Shown: positions 35,820 to 46,808 of the stretch, piece after piece | How positions within the stretch are numbered: the stretch's first letter is position 1 | How the letters are laid out: every line of letters starts with the position of its first letter | Origin: Cellulosilyticum sp. I15G10I2 | Lineage (GTDB): Bacteria > Bacillota > Clostridia > Lachnospirales > Cellulosilyticaceae | NCBI RefSeq assembly: GCF_900095725.1 | Contig: NZ_FMMP01000006.1 | Coordinates: forward strand, 682,001 to 746,000 | DNA length: 64,000 nucleotides | Direction: 5' to 3' | Notes under the pieces: generated by a model | Told to the model about the DNA's origin: nothing | Database searches by the model: none | The model's input: only the letters and a program-made list of their open reading frames with translations | Program-made: the position numbers and the translations under genes

Positions 35820-36458
35820 ATGTTTCAATTAGAAAGAATGCTTCCTCTGATTTTTTCGGTATTAGGCGTAGTAACATTATTTATAACTTTTAAAATAAAA
35901 TTAGAAAGAGATACTCAAAGACAAAATAAAAATATCAGAACCTATTTTACACAGGAACAAAAGGCACTTTTTGCTAGAAAAAAAGATATTCCTGAATCCC
36001 TCTTTATAAAAATCTCTTTACAGGAGCTTCCACTGAATGAAGAACCAGAATGCAGACGGCTTTATGAGCAGCTTAGACGTTATGAGCATCTTAAGCTCAC
36101 CAATCTTAAAGGCTATACAAATCTTGAACTTAAACAAGCTTACGGTATGGCTCAGTTTGAAGATTTGGTCCAATATGAAAAAAGTTATTTAACTTTTATG
36201 GACATTTTAGTAAAATATGGTAGTATATTATATGAAAAAGCTTTTCTTCCTGAGGCTAAAAAAACCCTGGAATTGGCACTTGATTACCAATGCGATCTAT
36301 CAAAGTGCTATCTTATCTTATCAGATGTTTATTTTAAACTAGGTGAGAGTCATTTATTAGACAATCTTGCTCAAACTGCTCATCGAAATATGAATGGTTC
36401 CCATTACTTAACTAAAGTTCTTGAAAAAATCGAACAGATAAAACGAGATATTGATTGA
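35820..36458 (+). CDS. Membrane-anchored TPR-like protein of unknown function
   Basis: The protein has 212 residues from MFQLERMLPL; an ATG two codons earlier is too close to the GAAAGG site. One N-terminal helix (LIFSVLGVVTLFITFKI) is followed by a charged helical domain. Residues 130-205 contain two TPR-like helical pairs (LVKYGSILYEKAFLPEAKKTL, KCYLILSDVYFKLGES). It is 20 bp upstream of the glycosyltransferase gene and probably co-transcribed. Function unknown. Confidence 0.65.
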   Translation: MFQLERMLPLIFSVLGVVTLFITFKIKLERDTQRQNKNIRTYFTQEQKALFARKKDIPESLFIKISLQELPLNEEPECRRLYEQLRRYEHLKLTNLKGYTNLELKQAYGMAQFEDLVQYEKSYLTFMDILVKYGSILYEKAFLPEAKKTLELALDYQCDLSKCYLILSDVYFKLGESHLLDNLAQTAHRNMNGSHYLTKVLEKIEQIKRDID

Positions 36459-36478
36459 TGAAAGAGAGATGATATATT

Positions 36479-37681
36479 ATGAATATTGGTATTTTTACTG
36501 ATACATATTCGCCCCAGGTAAATGGTGTTGTAAGTTCTATTCTTACACTAGAAAAAGAACTTAGAAAACAAGGACATAATGTCTATGTTTTTACAATAAG
36601 TCATCCGCAAGCGGAGGAAAATTCAAACTTCGTTTATAGAATAGCAAGTTTACCTTTTATTTTCTTAAAGGACCATCGGGTTGGCATTTTATATTCTAAC
36701 CGTCTCGTGCGTAAAATCAAAAGACTGCGACTTGATATTATTCTCTCTCAGACAGAGTTTTCCTTAGGGATATTTGCAAAACTTGTTTCTAAAAAACTAT
36801 CTATACCCATAGTACATACATATCATACAATGTATGAGGAGTATATGCATTATATTTCTAAGGGTATCGAGTTTTCTCCTAAAATTGCTAGAAAATATAG
36901 TAAGTCTTTTTGTAATGGTGTCGACGGCGTAATTGCGCCTACTAAAAAAACTGAGAAGCTGTTAAAAAGTTATGGGGTTAAAACACAGATACGCGTTATT
37001 CCAACAGGTATAGATTTTTCTCCTCTTGAAAAATCTCATTATTCCCGTGAAGAAGTCGATGCTTTAAAACAAATTTTTAATATTCCTCTAAATGATCCTG
37101 TCATTTTATTTGTGGGGCGTGTTGCCAAAGAAAAAAGTATAGATGTAGTGATTCGTGCAATGTCGCATCTTATTTTAAAAGTTCCTGAGGCTAAACTCGT
37201 TATTGTAGGCGATGGGCCATCTAGGCTGGAACTTGAAGAATTATCTGCTCACTTGAATATACGTGATGCCATTATATTTACAGGCATGCAGCCGTGGAGT
37301 ACGATAGGCAGAATTTATCAAGTAGGTGATATTTTTGTAAGTGCATCTGTTACTGAAACACAAGGATTAACTTTTGCTGAAGCTATGGCCGCTTCTCTTC
37401 CAGTCGTCGCAAAAGAAGACGAAAGCATAGCCGGACTTATAAGAGATGATTATAATGGTAAATTATTTCAGACAGAAGAAGAATTAGCTATGATTTTAGA
37501 AGAACTTATTACTGATCCTAAAAAACAGCAAATACTTGGCCATAATGCGGTACATTCTGTAAAGCCTCTGTCGGCAGAAGTATTTGGCTTAAATGCATGT
37601 AATTATTATTCAGATGTTATTGAAGAATATATAGAGAAAAAGAATCAAAAAAAAGAAAAAGGATTTAAAAAATCAGTATAG
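36479..37681 (+). CDS. GT4-family glycosyltransferase
   Basis: The protein has 400 residues. N-terminal acceptor domain begins MNIGIFTDTYSPQVNGVVSS; the C-terminal GT-B donor domain has LFVGRVAKEKSIDVVI near 210 and the EX7E motif in ETQGLTFAEAMAASLPVVA near 300. It resembles diacylglycerol glucosyltransferases and related lipid glycosyltransferases, so glycolipid synthesis is the leading guess. The acceptor is not proven. A hairpin terminator follows. A truncated relative is at 7489-7647. Confidence 0.85.
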   Translation: MNIGIFTDTYSPQVNGVVSSILTLEKELRKQGHNVYVFTISHPQAEENSNFVYRIASLPFIFLKDHRVGILYSNRLVRKIKRLRLDIILSQTEFSLGIFAKLVSKKLSIPIVHTYHTMYEEYMHYISKGIEFSPKIARKYSKSFCNGVDGVIAPTKKTEKLLKSYGVKTQIRVIPTGIDFSPLEKSHYSREEVDALKQIFNIPLNDPVILFVGRVAKEKSIDVVIRAMSHLILKVPEAKLVIVGDGPSRLELEELSAHLNIRDAIIFTGMQPWSTIGRIYQVGDIFVSASVTETQGLTFAEAMAASLPVVAKEDESIAGLIRDDYNGKLFQTEEELAMILEELITDPKKQQILGHNAVHSVKPLSAEVFGLNACNYYSDVIEEYIEKKNQKKEKGFKKSV

Positions 37682-37715
37682 AAATAGCAGCTAGATTAAT
37701 CTAGCTGCTATTTCT
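37680..37715. terminator. Bidirectional terminator between the glycosyltransferase and nth
   Basis: AGAAATAGCAGCTAGA and TCTAGCTGCTATTTCT form a perfect 16-bp stem with a 4-nt loop, between two convergent genes whose stops abut it. Confidence 0.9.
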
Positions 37716-37716
37716 A

Positions 37717-38409
37717 TTAATACATATGTCCTTTAGCGAGTGCTATCTGTACTTCATTTGGAAGTATTTCTAAACAGGCTTTAAGACCAAAAGGACATAC
37801 ATGTAAAAACATGCATAGGCTGCATTTGGGGCTTCTAGCTGTGCAAATTGCTCGACCATGTGCAATAATCTGTGTATTGTACCTAATCCAATGTTCTTTG
37901 GGCAGAATTTTCATTAAATCCATCTCTATTTGTGTAGGATCTGTATAAAGGGTTAACCCAAGGCGTATACTGATGCGTTTAACATGGGTATCCACTACTA
38001 TACTTGGAATATGATAGATATTGCCGCGTATTACATTTGCGGTTTTTCTTCCTACCCCAGCCAGACTTGTAAGATCATCTAGCTCTTTAGGTACTTCTCC
38101 ACCAAAATCATTTAATATTTTGGTGGCACAGGCAATAATATTTTTTGCTTTGTTTTTATAAAACCCTGTGCTCTTTATATTTTGCTCAAGTTCTTCTAAG
38201 GAAGCAGTTGCAAATGCCTCAACAGTTTGATATTTTTTAAATAATTGTGGTGTGACTAGATTTACACGATCATCTGTGCATTGGGCACTTAATATAGTTG
38301 CGATCAAAAGCTGAAAAGGTGTTTCGTGATCAAGGTAACATACAATATTTTTAGGATAATGCGTATCAAGTATTTTCAATATCTCTGAAATTTGACTGTC
38401 TTGTTTCAT
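37717..38409 (-). CDS. nth: Endonuclease III
   Basis: The protein has 230 residues. LLIATILSAQCTDDRVN, the helix-hairpin-helix LTSLAGVGRKTANVI with the catalytic lysine, and the aspartate in VVDTHVKRIS are present. The Fe-S cysteines are in CTARSPKCSLCMFLHVCP. It removes oxidised pyrimidines and nicks abasic sites in base-excision repair. The protein is about 15 residues longer than usual at the C-terminus. It is 4 bp after the radical SAM gene, with its ribosome binding site inside that gene's end. Confidence 0.95.
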   Translation of the reverse strand: MKQDSQISEILKILDTHYPKNIVCYLDHETPFQLLIATILSAQCTDDRVNLVTPQLFKKYQTVEAFATASLEELEQNIKSTGFYKNKAKNIIACATKILNDFGGEVPKELDDLTSLAGVGRKTANVIRGNIYHIPSIVVDTHVKRISIRLGLTLYTDPTQIEMDLMKILPKEHWIRYNTQIIAHGRAICTARSPKCSLCMFLHVCPFGLKACLEILPNEVQIALAKGHMY

Positions 38410-38412
38410 GAG

Positions 38413-40158
38413 TTATAACTCCTCACTTAATAAAGTACAACGTGTAAATTTGTGTGAATAATCAAATAATAATATACAAGGTTCAGATAAAAGAACTGCT
38501 TCATGACTATTATGTTTAACAAAAGCCGTATAGACATCGTATTTAAAGCGTTCAATCTGCGCTGCTCTGTAACGTGCTCTAGAAGACAACTGAGCAAGAT
38601 GAGGTGCAACTCCTTGCATGTAAATATCATTTTTTAACAGCTCATTATCTCTCTTTTTAAAAGCCATATAATCAAACGTTTGAAGCTCAATTGGTACTTC
38701 TTTCAGCGCCTCATGTTTTAAGTAATCAAATCTAATAAATTCTTTACTTAATTCATGGTTAATAGACGGATAGTTTTTAATAAATTCAATAAGCTTTAAA
38801 TAATAGGATATTTTATTATGCAGCATAAGATCATATCCTTTTTCTTCCCAATATATCGAAAGTTTTTCAAAAAAATCAAAGGGTGATGAGAAACATGTAA
38901 ATAAATAAGTTAAAATGGTTTCAAATCTTCCACTGTTATAGTATCTCTCAAGCAGCTCCTCTATACTATGCAGACGCACTATTTCCGCATAGGTTATAGC
39001 TGATGTATAAAGTATCTCGTAAGGGGGTTCAGTTTTATAAACTAAACCATACTGGGAAGCATTTCTTCTAAGTCCAGAGCCTCTTAGAACTTTAAGAAAA
39101 CCCAGTTGAAACTGTTCTGGCCTTAGCGCTATTACATCATTAAATGACCGCTTAAACGAATCATAAGTTTCTAAAGGAAGGCCTGCTATTAAATCTAAGT
39201 GCTGATGAATGTTCCCCAAATATTTAACCTTTTGTATCACTTGACTTATTTTATCAAAAGACATTTTACGTTGTAAAATATCTAACACTTGTGGATTGGT
39301 AGATTGTACACCAATTTCAAACTGTATAAGCCCTGCTCTTGCATGCTTGAGTAATGCCAGCATTTCATCATCCAAAAGTTCAGCCGCAATTTCAAAATGA
39401 AAATTAGTATATTGATTATCATGTGTAATTAAGTAGTCCCATATGGCCATAGCATAGGATTTATTTGCATTAAACGTCCTATCTATAAATTTAACTTGTT
39501 TAACGCGATGATCATAAAAATGCTGTAAATGCTTCTTTACACTATCTAGCGGTACAAACCTTACCCCGCTGTTAACAGAAGAAAGACAGTACTGACAATT
39601 AAAAGGGCATCCTCTAGAGGCTTCATAGTAAATTATTTTATGTTGGGTGTCTTCAAAATTGCTATATACAAATGGCAGATCGGCCAGATTAAGCGGCGGT
39701 CTTTCGGATGTGCGTTTAACGATGCCATGACTTTTATAAATCAAACCTTTTATATTATCTATAGTGCTAATTGCCTTAAAACGATAGTCTAAGTATTCCT
39801 TCCAAGTAATCTCCCCTTCCCCTTCCATAATAATATCTGCATCCAAAGATAATAATAATTCTTCTGCATCATAAGATACTTCGGGTCCTCCAAGTATAAT
39901 AGTGCTCTCTGGTAATATTTTTTTTAGAGTAGGCAGGAGTGTTTTTATTAAAGACATATTCCAGATATAGCATGATACACCAATAATATCTGGAGAGGCA
40001 TTATAGATTTCTTTAATTATTTCATTTTCATGGTTGTTAATAGTTGTTTCTAATAGATTAATATGAGCAGCATATTCTTTGCAGTAGCTTTTAATAGATC
40101 TTAAGGCTAATGATGAATGAATATATTTTGCATTAAGTGCAAGTAAAAGTACGTTCAC
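38413..40158 (-). CDS. B12-binding-type radical SAM protein
   Basis: The protein has 581 residues and a GTG start with AAAGGAT upstream. An N-terminal cobalamin-binding-like Rossmann domain (about 1-140: SPDIIGVSCYIWNM, TIILGGPEVSYDAEELL) precedes the radical SAM domain with SRGCPFNCQYCLSS (CxxxCxxC) near residue 180. The C-terminal region resembles the DUF4080 tail of this group. Members modify diverse substrates; none can be named here. It overlaps the operon of nth. Confidence 0.85.
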   Translation of the reverse strand: MNVLLLALNAKYIHSSLALRSIKSYCKEYAAHINLLETTINNHENEIIKEIYNASPDIIGVSCYIWNMSLIKTLLPTLKKILPESTIILGGPEVSYDAEELLLSLDADIIMEGEGEITWKEYLDYRFKAISTIDNIKGLIYKSHGIVKRTSERPPLNLADLPFVYSNFEDTQHKIIYYEASRGCPFNCQYCLSSVNSGVRFVPLDSVKKHLQHFYDHRVKQVKFIDRTFNANKSYAMAIWDYLITHDNQYTNFHFEIAAELLDDEMLALLKHARAGLIQFEIGVQSTNPQVLDILQRKMSFDKISQVIQKVKYLGNIHQHLDLIAGLPLETYDSFKRSFNDVIALRPEQFQLGFLKVLRGSGLRRNASQYGLVYKTEPPYEILYTSAITYAEIVRLHSIEELLERYYNSGRFETILTYLFTCFSSPFDFFEKLSIYWEEKGYDLMLHNKISYYLKLIEFIKNYPSINHELSKEFIRFDYLKHEALKEVPIELQTFDYMAFKKRDNELLKNDIYMQGVAPHLAQLSSRARYRAAQIERFKYDVYTAFVKHNSHEAVLLSEPCILLFDYSHKFTRCTLLSEEL

Positions 40159-40369
40159 TTTTCAAATCCTTTCATAAATGATTTGAACTTATTATAACAT
40201 GTTTTTATAAGCTTGTATAAAAATATTAGATTAGAAGAACTGACAAATATTAAGTACCTTAAAAAACTATTGGAATTACATGATTTTAAAGAGATACCAT
40301 TTATTCACTCACTTTAATTAGAATCAGCATGACATACTAAATATAAGTCTATATTTAGGGGGAATTCAA

Positions 40370-41335
40370 GTGAACACTAAAAAAATTCTAAATAGGTGGT
40401 TATGCATGAGTCTTGTTTTATTAGCTGCCACAGGCATCATTTGGGGAAGTCAAAATGATATAAATGCATTGGTTATTTATTTGGCTGACCATGATATTAT
40501 TATAACTCAGAATACAAAAAATAATAGGATGTATGAAGGATATGATCATTCAGGTAAAGTAATGTATAAGATTTTGACTGATAATACACTTCAAATCTGC
40601 GATTTTACTATTGATATTATGGATACAACTTATGAAAAAATTGATTTTAATAAACTGTTAGGTCTGAAGTGGTTTGTTAATAATTATTTAGAAAGAAATG
40701 AAGAGTTTTTGAAAGAGGTTAAACAAAGTATGCAAGATGTTCCCTATCACTATTCAAGTGTATTAGATTTAGGAGAATGGAAAGTCAGTTTACTGGTTTT
40801 CCCATTGCAAGGTGGAAAATTGGACTTAAGCCTTCATTTTATTGATGATGCAACTCAAGGTAAAAAAGAATCTAATAAAGATACTGTGCTTGCTATACAA
40901 AATATTTATAAAGAACTTTCTTGTATACCGATAAGCGATCTAAATTCTGAACGTAATCAGTTAAGATATAAATTACCTTATCATAAGCTTAATCTTAATG
41001 AAAGTATTTATTATAATTCTTTTATTAATCAAAAGGGATTAATTTATAAAACACAGTGTATATTTTATAAAAATGGATTTGAATTTAACTATAAGGATAT
41101 TCCTCAGCTTCAGCAAATCATTAACCTAGTTACAAATATTAAAAACTATCCTTTTGATAAGCTAGATACACAATTTAATCACCTTAAGGAAGCCATTATA
41201 TGCCAACAAAGTACAGATAATAAAAGTATTTCTGGATGGGACTACAAAGGGTTTAAAACGGTCATGGATGTCGAGCGTTATGTGCATAGAGATGAATGTC
41301 GTATTAAAATTACCGTCTATTTAGTAAAAAAATAA
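40370..41335 (+). CDS. Secreted or membrane-anchored protein of unknown function
   Basis: The protein has 321 residues and starts at a GTG with GGGGGAA upstream. The N-terminal segment LCMSLVLLAATGIIWG acts as signal peptide or anchor. The remainder is a YwmB-like layout: long, mixed alpha/beta, with repeated tyrosines and a lysine-rich end. YwmB (TATA-box-binding-like) proteins have a similar two-lobe length, but I cannot confirm the family. It is monocistronic with a strong terminator. Confidence 0.5.
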   Translation: MNTKKILNRWLCMSLVLLAATGIIWGSQNDINALVIYLADHDIIITQNTKNNRMYEGYDHSGKVMYKILTDNTLQICDFTIDIMDTTYEKIDFNKLLGLKWFVNNYLERNEEFLKEVKQSMQDVPYHYSSVLDLGEWKVSLLVFPLQGGKLDLSLHFIDDATQGKKESNKDTVLAIQNIYKELSCIPISDLNSERNQLRYKLPYHKLNLNESIYYNSFINQKGLIYKTQCIFYKNGFEFNYKDIPQLQQIINLVTNIKNYPFDKLDTQFNHLKEAIICQQSTDNKSISGWDYKGFKTVMDVERYVHRDECRIKITVYLVKK

Positions 41336-41364
41336 AAAGCAAGAGCATGCTCTTGCTTTTTATT
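41331..41364. terminator. Terminator after the 40370 gene
   Basis: AATAAAAAGCAAGAGCA and TGCTCTTGCTTTTTATT form a fully palindromic stem with a T run on both strands, between convergent genes. Confidence 0.9.
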
Positions 41365-41392
41365 TTAATGCATTAAGATAAAGTAAATTGCA

Positions 41393-41635
41393 TTATCTTG
41401 TACCGATACCACCAGTACCAGTACCAGCAGCGCCAGTTCCAGTACCCATTCCAGTACCAGCAGCGCCAGTACCGCCAACGCCAGTACCGCCAACGCCGTC
41501 CATTGTACCAGTACCACCGCCAACGCCAGTTCCAGTTTGTGGAGCTGTTGGTGTTCTAAGTGTAGCGTTTTCTGCGCATCCTACAAATGCTACACTCATC
41601 ATCATAATTGCAAATAAGACTAAAGCTTTTTTCAT
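41393..41635 (-). CDS. Gly/Thr-rich repeat lipoprotein
   Basis: The protein has 80 residues. A signal peptide (MKKALVLFAIMMMSVAFVGC) ends in the lipobox VGC. After about 15 residues the rest is a low-complexity region of G-T-G-x units (GTGVGGGTGTMDGVGGTGVG). The DNA repeat is of triplets GGT/ACT with local duplications of about 18 bp, so length probably varies between strains. GGAGTA precedes the ATG. A surface or spore-coat-like role is possible. It is convergent with the 40370 gene. Confidence 0.7.
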   Translation of the reverse strand: MKKALVLFAIMMMSVAFVGCAENATLRTPTAPQTGTGVGGGTGTMDGVGGTGVGGTGAAGTGMGTGTGAAGTGTGGIGTR

Positions 41636-41723
41636 AATGTACTATACTCCTTTGTCTAAATAAAATGTTATCGAGTATAGTATTGTCTTTTTTTAGTATT
41701 TTATACGCAAAAAATACTTATTA

Positions 41724-43115
41724 CTAATTGCCGCCTGTTAACTTCTGATGAATAGCCTGAGCGGCTTTCTTTCCGGCACCCATAGCCAATATTACTGTAG
41801 CCGCACCTGTTACAACATCCCCACCAGCATAAACATTCTCTTTTGTAGTAGCCATTGTATCTTCACATACAACGATCCCCCCCCATTTAGTTACATCAAC
41901 CCCAGGTGTTGTTGTACGAATAAGTGGATTTGGACTTTGACCAATAGCAATAATGACTGTATTAATAGGTATAAAGTGATTGCTGCCTTGTTTAACAATA
42001 GGTTTTCTTCTGCCCGATGCATCTGGTTCACCAAGCACCATTTCTACACATTCTAATTTTTCTGCCCATCCTGAATCACCATATATGGCAATAGGATTAC
42101 ATAAAAGTTTAAAGATAATACCTTCTTCTTTTGCATGATGAATCTCTTCTAGACGTGCAGGCAGCTCTTCTTCGCTTCTTCTATAGATAATATATACTTC
42201 TTCTGCTCCAAGACGTTTAGCTGTTCTTGCAGCATCCATCGCTACATTTCCACCACCGATAACAGCTACCTTTTGCCCTACATAGATAGGCGTTGGTGAA
42301 TTGGGGTAATCATAAGCTCTCATTAAATTAGATCTAGTTAAAAATTCGTTAGCTGAATAAACACCGTTAAGATTTTCACCTGGAATATTCATGAAATTAG
42401 GCAGTCCTGCACCACTTCCTACAAAGGTGGCTTCAAATCCTTCTGCCATAAGCTCATCTATTGTGATAGATTTTCCTACTATAACATTTTTTTCAATCTT
42501 TACGCCCATCTGTACTATTTTATCAATTTCTTTAGCAACAAGCTCTTTAGGCAGTCTAAATTCGGGTATGCCATACATAAGCACGCCCCCTACCTCATGA
42601 AGCGCCTCAAATAAGGTAACAGAATATCCTTTTTTGGCAAGCTCACCTGCACAAGTAAGTCCCGCTGGGCCAGCACCCACTACTGCTACTTTTCTATTAT
42701 TTTTTTGAATAACATCAGAAGGTGCCGTGTCTTTTGCAATCATATAGTCTGCAACAAACCGTTCTAATCTGCCAATACCCACAGATTCACCTTTTTTGGC
42801 ACGTATACATTTACCTTCACATTGGTTTTCTTGAGGACATACTCTGCCACACACAGCAGGCAAAGAATTTTCAGCTGTAATAATCTCATAAGCTTTTTTT
42901 AAGTCGTCCTCCAAAATAGCTTGTATAAACTCGGGAATAGGCACATTAACAGGACAGCCTTCGACACAGAAACGCTGTTTGCAATTTAAACAACGACTGG
43001 CTTCTTCTTTAGCTTGTTCTATTGTGTAGCCCAGGGCAACTTCAGTAAAATTTTTATTTCTAATATGGGGGTCTTGTTCTGGCATTTTAACTTTATTTAA
43101 AGACATGTTAGGCAT
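41724..43115 (-). CDS. nfnB: NADP(H) subunit of an NfnAB-type complex (GltD/GltA-like)
   Basis: The protein has 463 residues from MPNMSLNKVKMPEQDPHIRN, preceded by GGAGGTGGTAAGG; a longer frame exists. Two Fe-S motifs (CLNCKQRFCVEGCPVNVPIP and CGRVCPQENQCEGKC) precede FAD (GAGPAGLTCAGELAKKG) and NADPH (GGGNVAMDAARTAKRLGAEE) folds. Such proteins are often called glutamate synthase small subunit, but the large subunit is absent and the neighbour is the NfnA-type protein overlapped by 8 bp. Together they probably bifurcate electrons between NADH, NADPH and ferredoxin. Confidence 0.85.
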   Translation of the reverse strand: MPNMSLNKVKMPEQDPHIRNKNFTEVALGYTIEQAKEEASRCLNCKQRFCVEGCPVNVPIPEFIQAILEDDLKKAYEIITAENSLPAVCGRVCPQENQCEGKCIRAKKGESVGIGRLERFVADYMIAKDTAPSDVIQKNNRKVAVVGAGPAGLTCAGELAKKGYSVTLFEALHEVGGVLMYGIPEFRLPKELVAKEIDKIVQMGVKIEKNVIVGKSITIDELMAEGFEATFVGSGAGLPNFMNIPGENLNGVYSANEFLTRSNLMRAYDYPNSPTPIYVGQKVAVIGGGNVAMDAARTAKRLGAEEVYIIYRRSEEELPARLEEIHHAKEEGIIFKLLCNPIAIYGDSGWAEKLECVEMVLGEPDASGRRKPIVKQGSNHFIPINTVIIAIGQSPNPLIRTTTPGVDVTKWGGIVVCEDTMATTKENVYAGGDVVTGAATVILAMGAGKKAAQAIHQKLTGGN

Positions 43116-43941
43116 CCTTACCACCTCCAAGTCCAATATTACAAACATGGCTTTCGTGAGATTTATACATATTTTGTCTTCTCATACACTCATCAAAATC
43201 AACTTTAAAACCATCAAAATCCGGGCCATCTACACAGGCGAACTTGGTTTCACCACCAATAGTAACTCTGCATCCGCCACACATGCCTGTGCCGTCAATC
43301 ATAACAGGGTTTAAAGATACCATTGTAGGAATAGAAAGCGGCTTAGTGATTTCTACAACAGCTTTCATCATAATTAATGGTCCAATTGCAATAATTTCGT
43401 CATATATATTCCCTTGAGCGATAAGATCTTTAAGCACATCGGTTACAAAGCCCGATACGCCTAAAGAACCATCATTTGTTGCAACATATACATTTGAAAT
43501 AGACTTGAATTCATCATGTAAAATGACAAATTCGCCAGAACGCCCTCCTAAAATGACATCACAGGCAGTTCCTTGTGCATAAAGTTGTTTGATTTGAGGA
43601 TACAAAGGCGCAGCACCTACGCCTCCTCCTATGCCTAATACTCTCTTTTTCCCTTCTAAATGAGCCGGCAAACCAAGAGGGCCGGCGAAATGTGCTAGGC
43701 TTTCTCCTTCGACTTTAGAGGCAATCTTTTGGGTTGAATAGCCAACAACTTGATATATAATAGAAACAGTTTGTGTTTGTCTGTCAAAATCCTGTATTGT
43801 TAGGGGAATTCTTTCGTCTCCTTCCTCTGCACATACAATAACAAATTGACCTGGCTGACACTTTTTTGCCACATAAGGCGCAAAAACAACCATTTTTTCA
43901 ACACTGTTATTTAGTTTTTCTTTTTTTAATATTTTGTACAC
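43108..43941 (-). CDS. nfnA: NfnA-type FAD/[2Fe-2S] subunit
   Basis: The protein has 277 residues. FAD domain RIPLTIQDFD, NAD domain GIGGGVGAAPLYPQI, and a C-terminal [2Fe-2S] site CGGCRVTIGGETKFACVDGP. This is the sulfide dehydrogenase/dihydroorotate-dehydrogenase electron-transfer family as in NfnA. It overlaps the NfnB gene by 8 bp, so the two are translationally coupled. GGAGGA precedes the ATG. Confidence 0.87.
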   Translation of the reverse strand: MYKILKKEKLNNSVEKMVVFAPYVAKKCQPGQFVIVCAEEGDERIPLTIQDFDRQTQTVSIIYQVVGYSTQKIASKVEGESLAHFAGPLGLPAHLEGKKRVLGIGGGVGAAPLYPQIKQLYAQGTACDVILGGRSGEFVILHDEFKSISNVYVATNDGSLGVSGFVTDVLKDLIAQGNIYDEIIAIGPLIMMKAVVEITKPLSIPTMVSLNPVMIDGTGMCGGCRVTIGGETKFACVDGPDFDGFKVDFDECMRRQNMYKSHESHVCNIGLGGGKDA

Positions 43942-43974
43942 TACAATCCTCCTATTGTGATAGCTTTAGTTATA

Positions 43975-45012
43975 TTATGTCACCTCTATAATATCAATTG
44001 CCTTTTCCGTAAATAAATCAATATACTTATCTTTTACCTTAATAATTGGTCGATATACACACGTCGGGTTAATAGCTACAACCTGTCCAATTTCACCTGT
44101 ACTTAATAATACATATACGCCAACATAATAATTGGCAACATTTGTTAAGAAAGTAAGCAGTATTTTAGTATCAAGCTTTCCAAATGCCCCTTCTTGCATA
44201 AGCTGCATTACATCAAAAGGTGAGTGCTTCTTTTTATAAGGTCTTTCAGACATCATTGCATCATAAACATCCGCAACTGCTAATATTTTAGCAATGTCAT
44301 TAATATTTTCGTTATAGACAGCATAAGGATAGCCTGAACCATCAATTCTTTCATGATGCATGAGTATGCCAACTTTAACGTCTATACTAATGTCATGGCG
44401 ATACTGTAGGAGTTCGTAGGCATAACGTGGATGTTTTTTAATCTCTTCGAACTCGCTCTCAGATAATTTTTCAGGTTTATTGAGTATAGCAGCATCTATT
44501 TTCATTTTACCAATATCGTGTAATAAGCCTGCAAGCAACAAAGACTCTATCATATTATCACCATATTTCATCCATTTACCTATAAGCATACTAAGTAAAG
44601 CAACATTGATACTATGTGTATACGTATATTTATCTGCGAATTTAAATGAGTTAATACAACCTACAATTTTAAAATTATCCTTAAAAGTACTGAGGATATC
44701 TTCTTTGATTGATTTAAAAGATTCAATATCTACATTTTGTCCTGATGCAATTTGTTGAAGAAGCGGTTTAACTGTATCTGTACAACCCTCATAGGACTCA
44801 AAAGTTTCTTTTGGAATTTTCCAAACAGTATCCCATGAATTGACATATATCGACACTTCCATACAATTAAAATTTCTTAAATTTTCAATAATATCTACAG
44901 TTAATTCTTGATGTTCTGAAACATAAACAACACCGTTATTCATATTTCTAATAGATTCTGCTACAATCATGCCAGGTAAACACTCAAATAATGGAAGAGT
45001 TAACTTCTGCAT
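43975..45012 (-). CDS. HD-GYP domain protein (probable c-di-GMP phosphodiesterase)
   Basis: The protein has 345 residues from MQKLTLPLFECLPGM; the GGGGGG run 6 bases upstream decides the start. An N-terminal 110-residue region precedes the HD-GYP domain: HSINVALLSMLIGKWMKYG, LLAGLLHDIGKMKID and LMHHERIDGSGYPY, then DVYDAMMSERPYKK. It should degrade c-di-GMP in the cytosol and so oppose signals read by the PilZ protein at 23025. Copy 2 of the dispersed repeat lies just upstream. Confidence 0.85.
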   Translation of the reverse strand: MQKLTLPLFECLPGMIVAESIRNMNNGVVYVSEHQELTVDIIENLRNFNCMEVSIYVNSWDTVWKIPKETFESYEGCTDTVKPLLQQIASGQNVDIESFKSIKEDILSTFKDNFKIVGCINSFKFADKYTYTHSINVALLSMLIGKWMKYGDNMIESLLLAGLLHDIGKMKIDAAILNKPEKLSESEFEEIKKHPRYAYELLQYRHDISIDVKVGILMHHERIDGSGYPYAVYNENINDIAKILAVADVYDAMMSERPYKKKHSPFDVMQLMQEGAFGKLDTKILLTFLTNVANYYVGVYVLLSTGEIGQVVAINPTCVYRPIIKVKDKYIDLFTEKAIDIIEVT

Positions 45013-45074
45013 GTACATCCCCCCGCCACACATAATATTGTATATAATTATAGAGAAGCAAAATATAGACTTGA

Positions 45075-45161
45075 GTTATTCATCACTATACCATTGTTTC
45101 TCATAATGATTTCACATCACATATTGTTATGAACAACTGAAATTTAAAGAGTGAAATCTAT
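45075..45161 (+). repeat. Dispersed interleaved palindromic repeat, copy 2
   Basis: It matches copies 1 and 3: GTTATTCATCACTAT at the left, then GATTTCACATCACATATTG, ATGAACAAC, AATTTAAAGAGTGAAATCTA. One arm has a single-base loss. It lies upstream of the HD-GYP gene. Confidence 0.8.
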
Positions 45162-45233
45162 AATGACTATATAAGTAAATAGTATACTATATAGGATCAT
45201 TATACAATATTTAATCCGTAATAGGTCTAAATT

Positions 45234-45261
45234 TATACCCACTCATAAATGAGTGGGTATA
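45234..45261 (-). terminator. Hairpin after gdhA
   Basis: TATACCCACTCAT and ATGAGTGGGTATA form a 13-bp stem with AA loop just beyond the gdhA stop. The run after the stem on the minus strand is AAATTTAG, so it is not a classic U tract. Confidence 0.65.
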
Positions 45262-45270
45262 AAAAAATAA

Positions 45271-46641
<1,371 letters not shown>

Positions 46642-46808
46642 TTATAATACGGCAATAAATGTCCGTTAATGGTATTTTATCATATAACATTAAAATTTCA
46701 ATATAATATTGAGTTTATATGCTAAAAAAGTAGAATATTTTATTTAACCTATTTGGTTAGTCTTGCAGGAAAAATATTTTTAAACTGCAAAAAGTAGAAA
46801 TTATAGAC

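Noticed and set aside
41388-41663. Plus-strand proline/valine-rich frame of 91 codons
   Set aside because: It is the antisense shadow of the Gly/Thr repeat lipoprotein, which has a signal peptide, lipobox and ribosome binding site.
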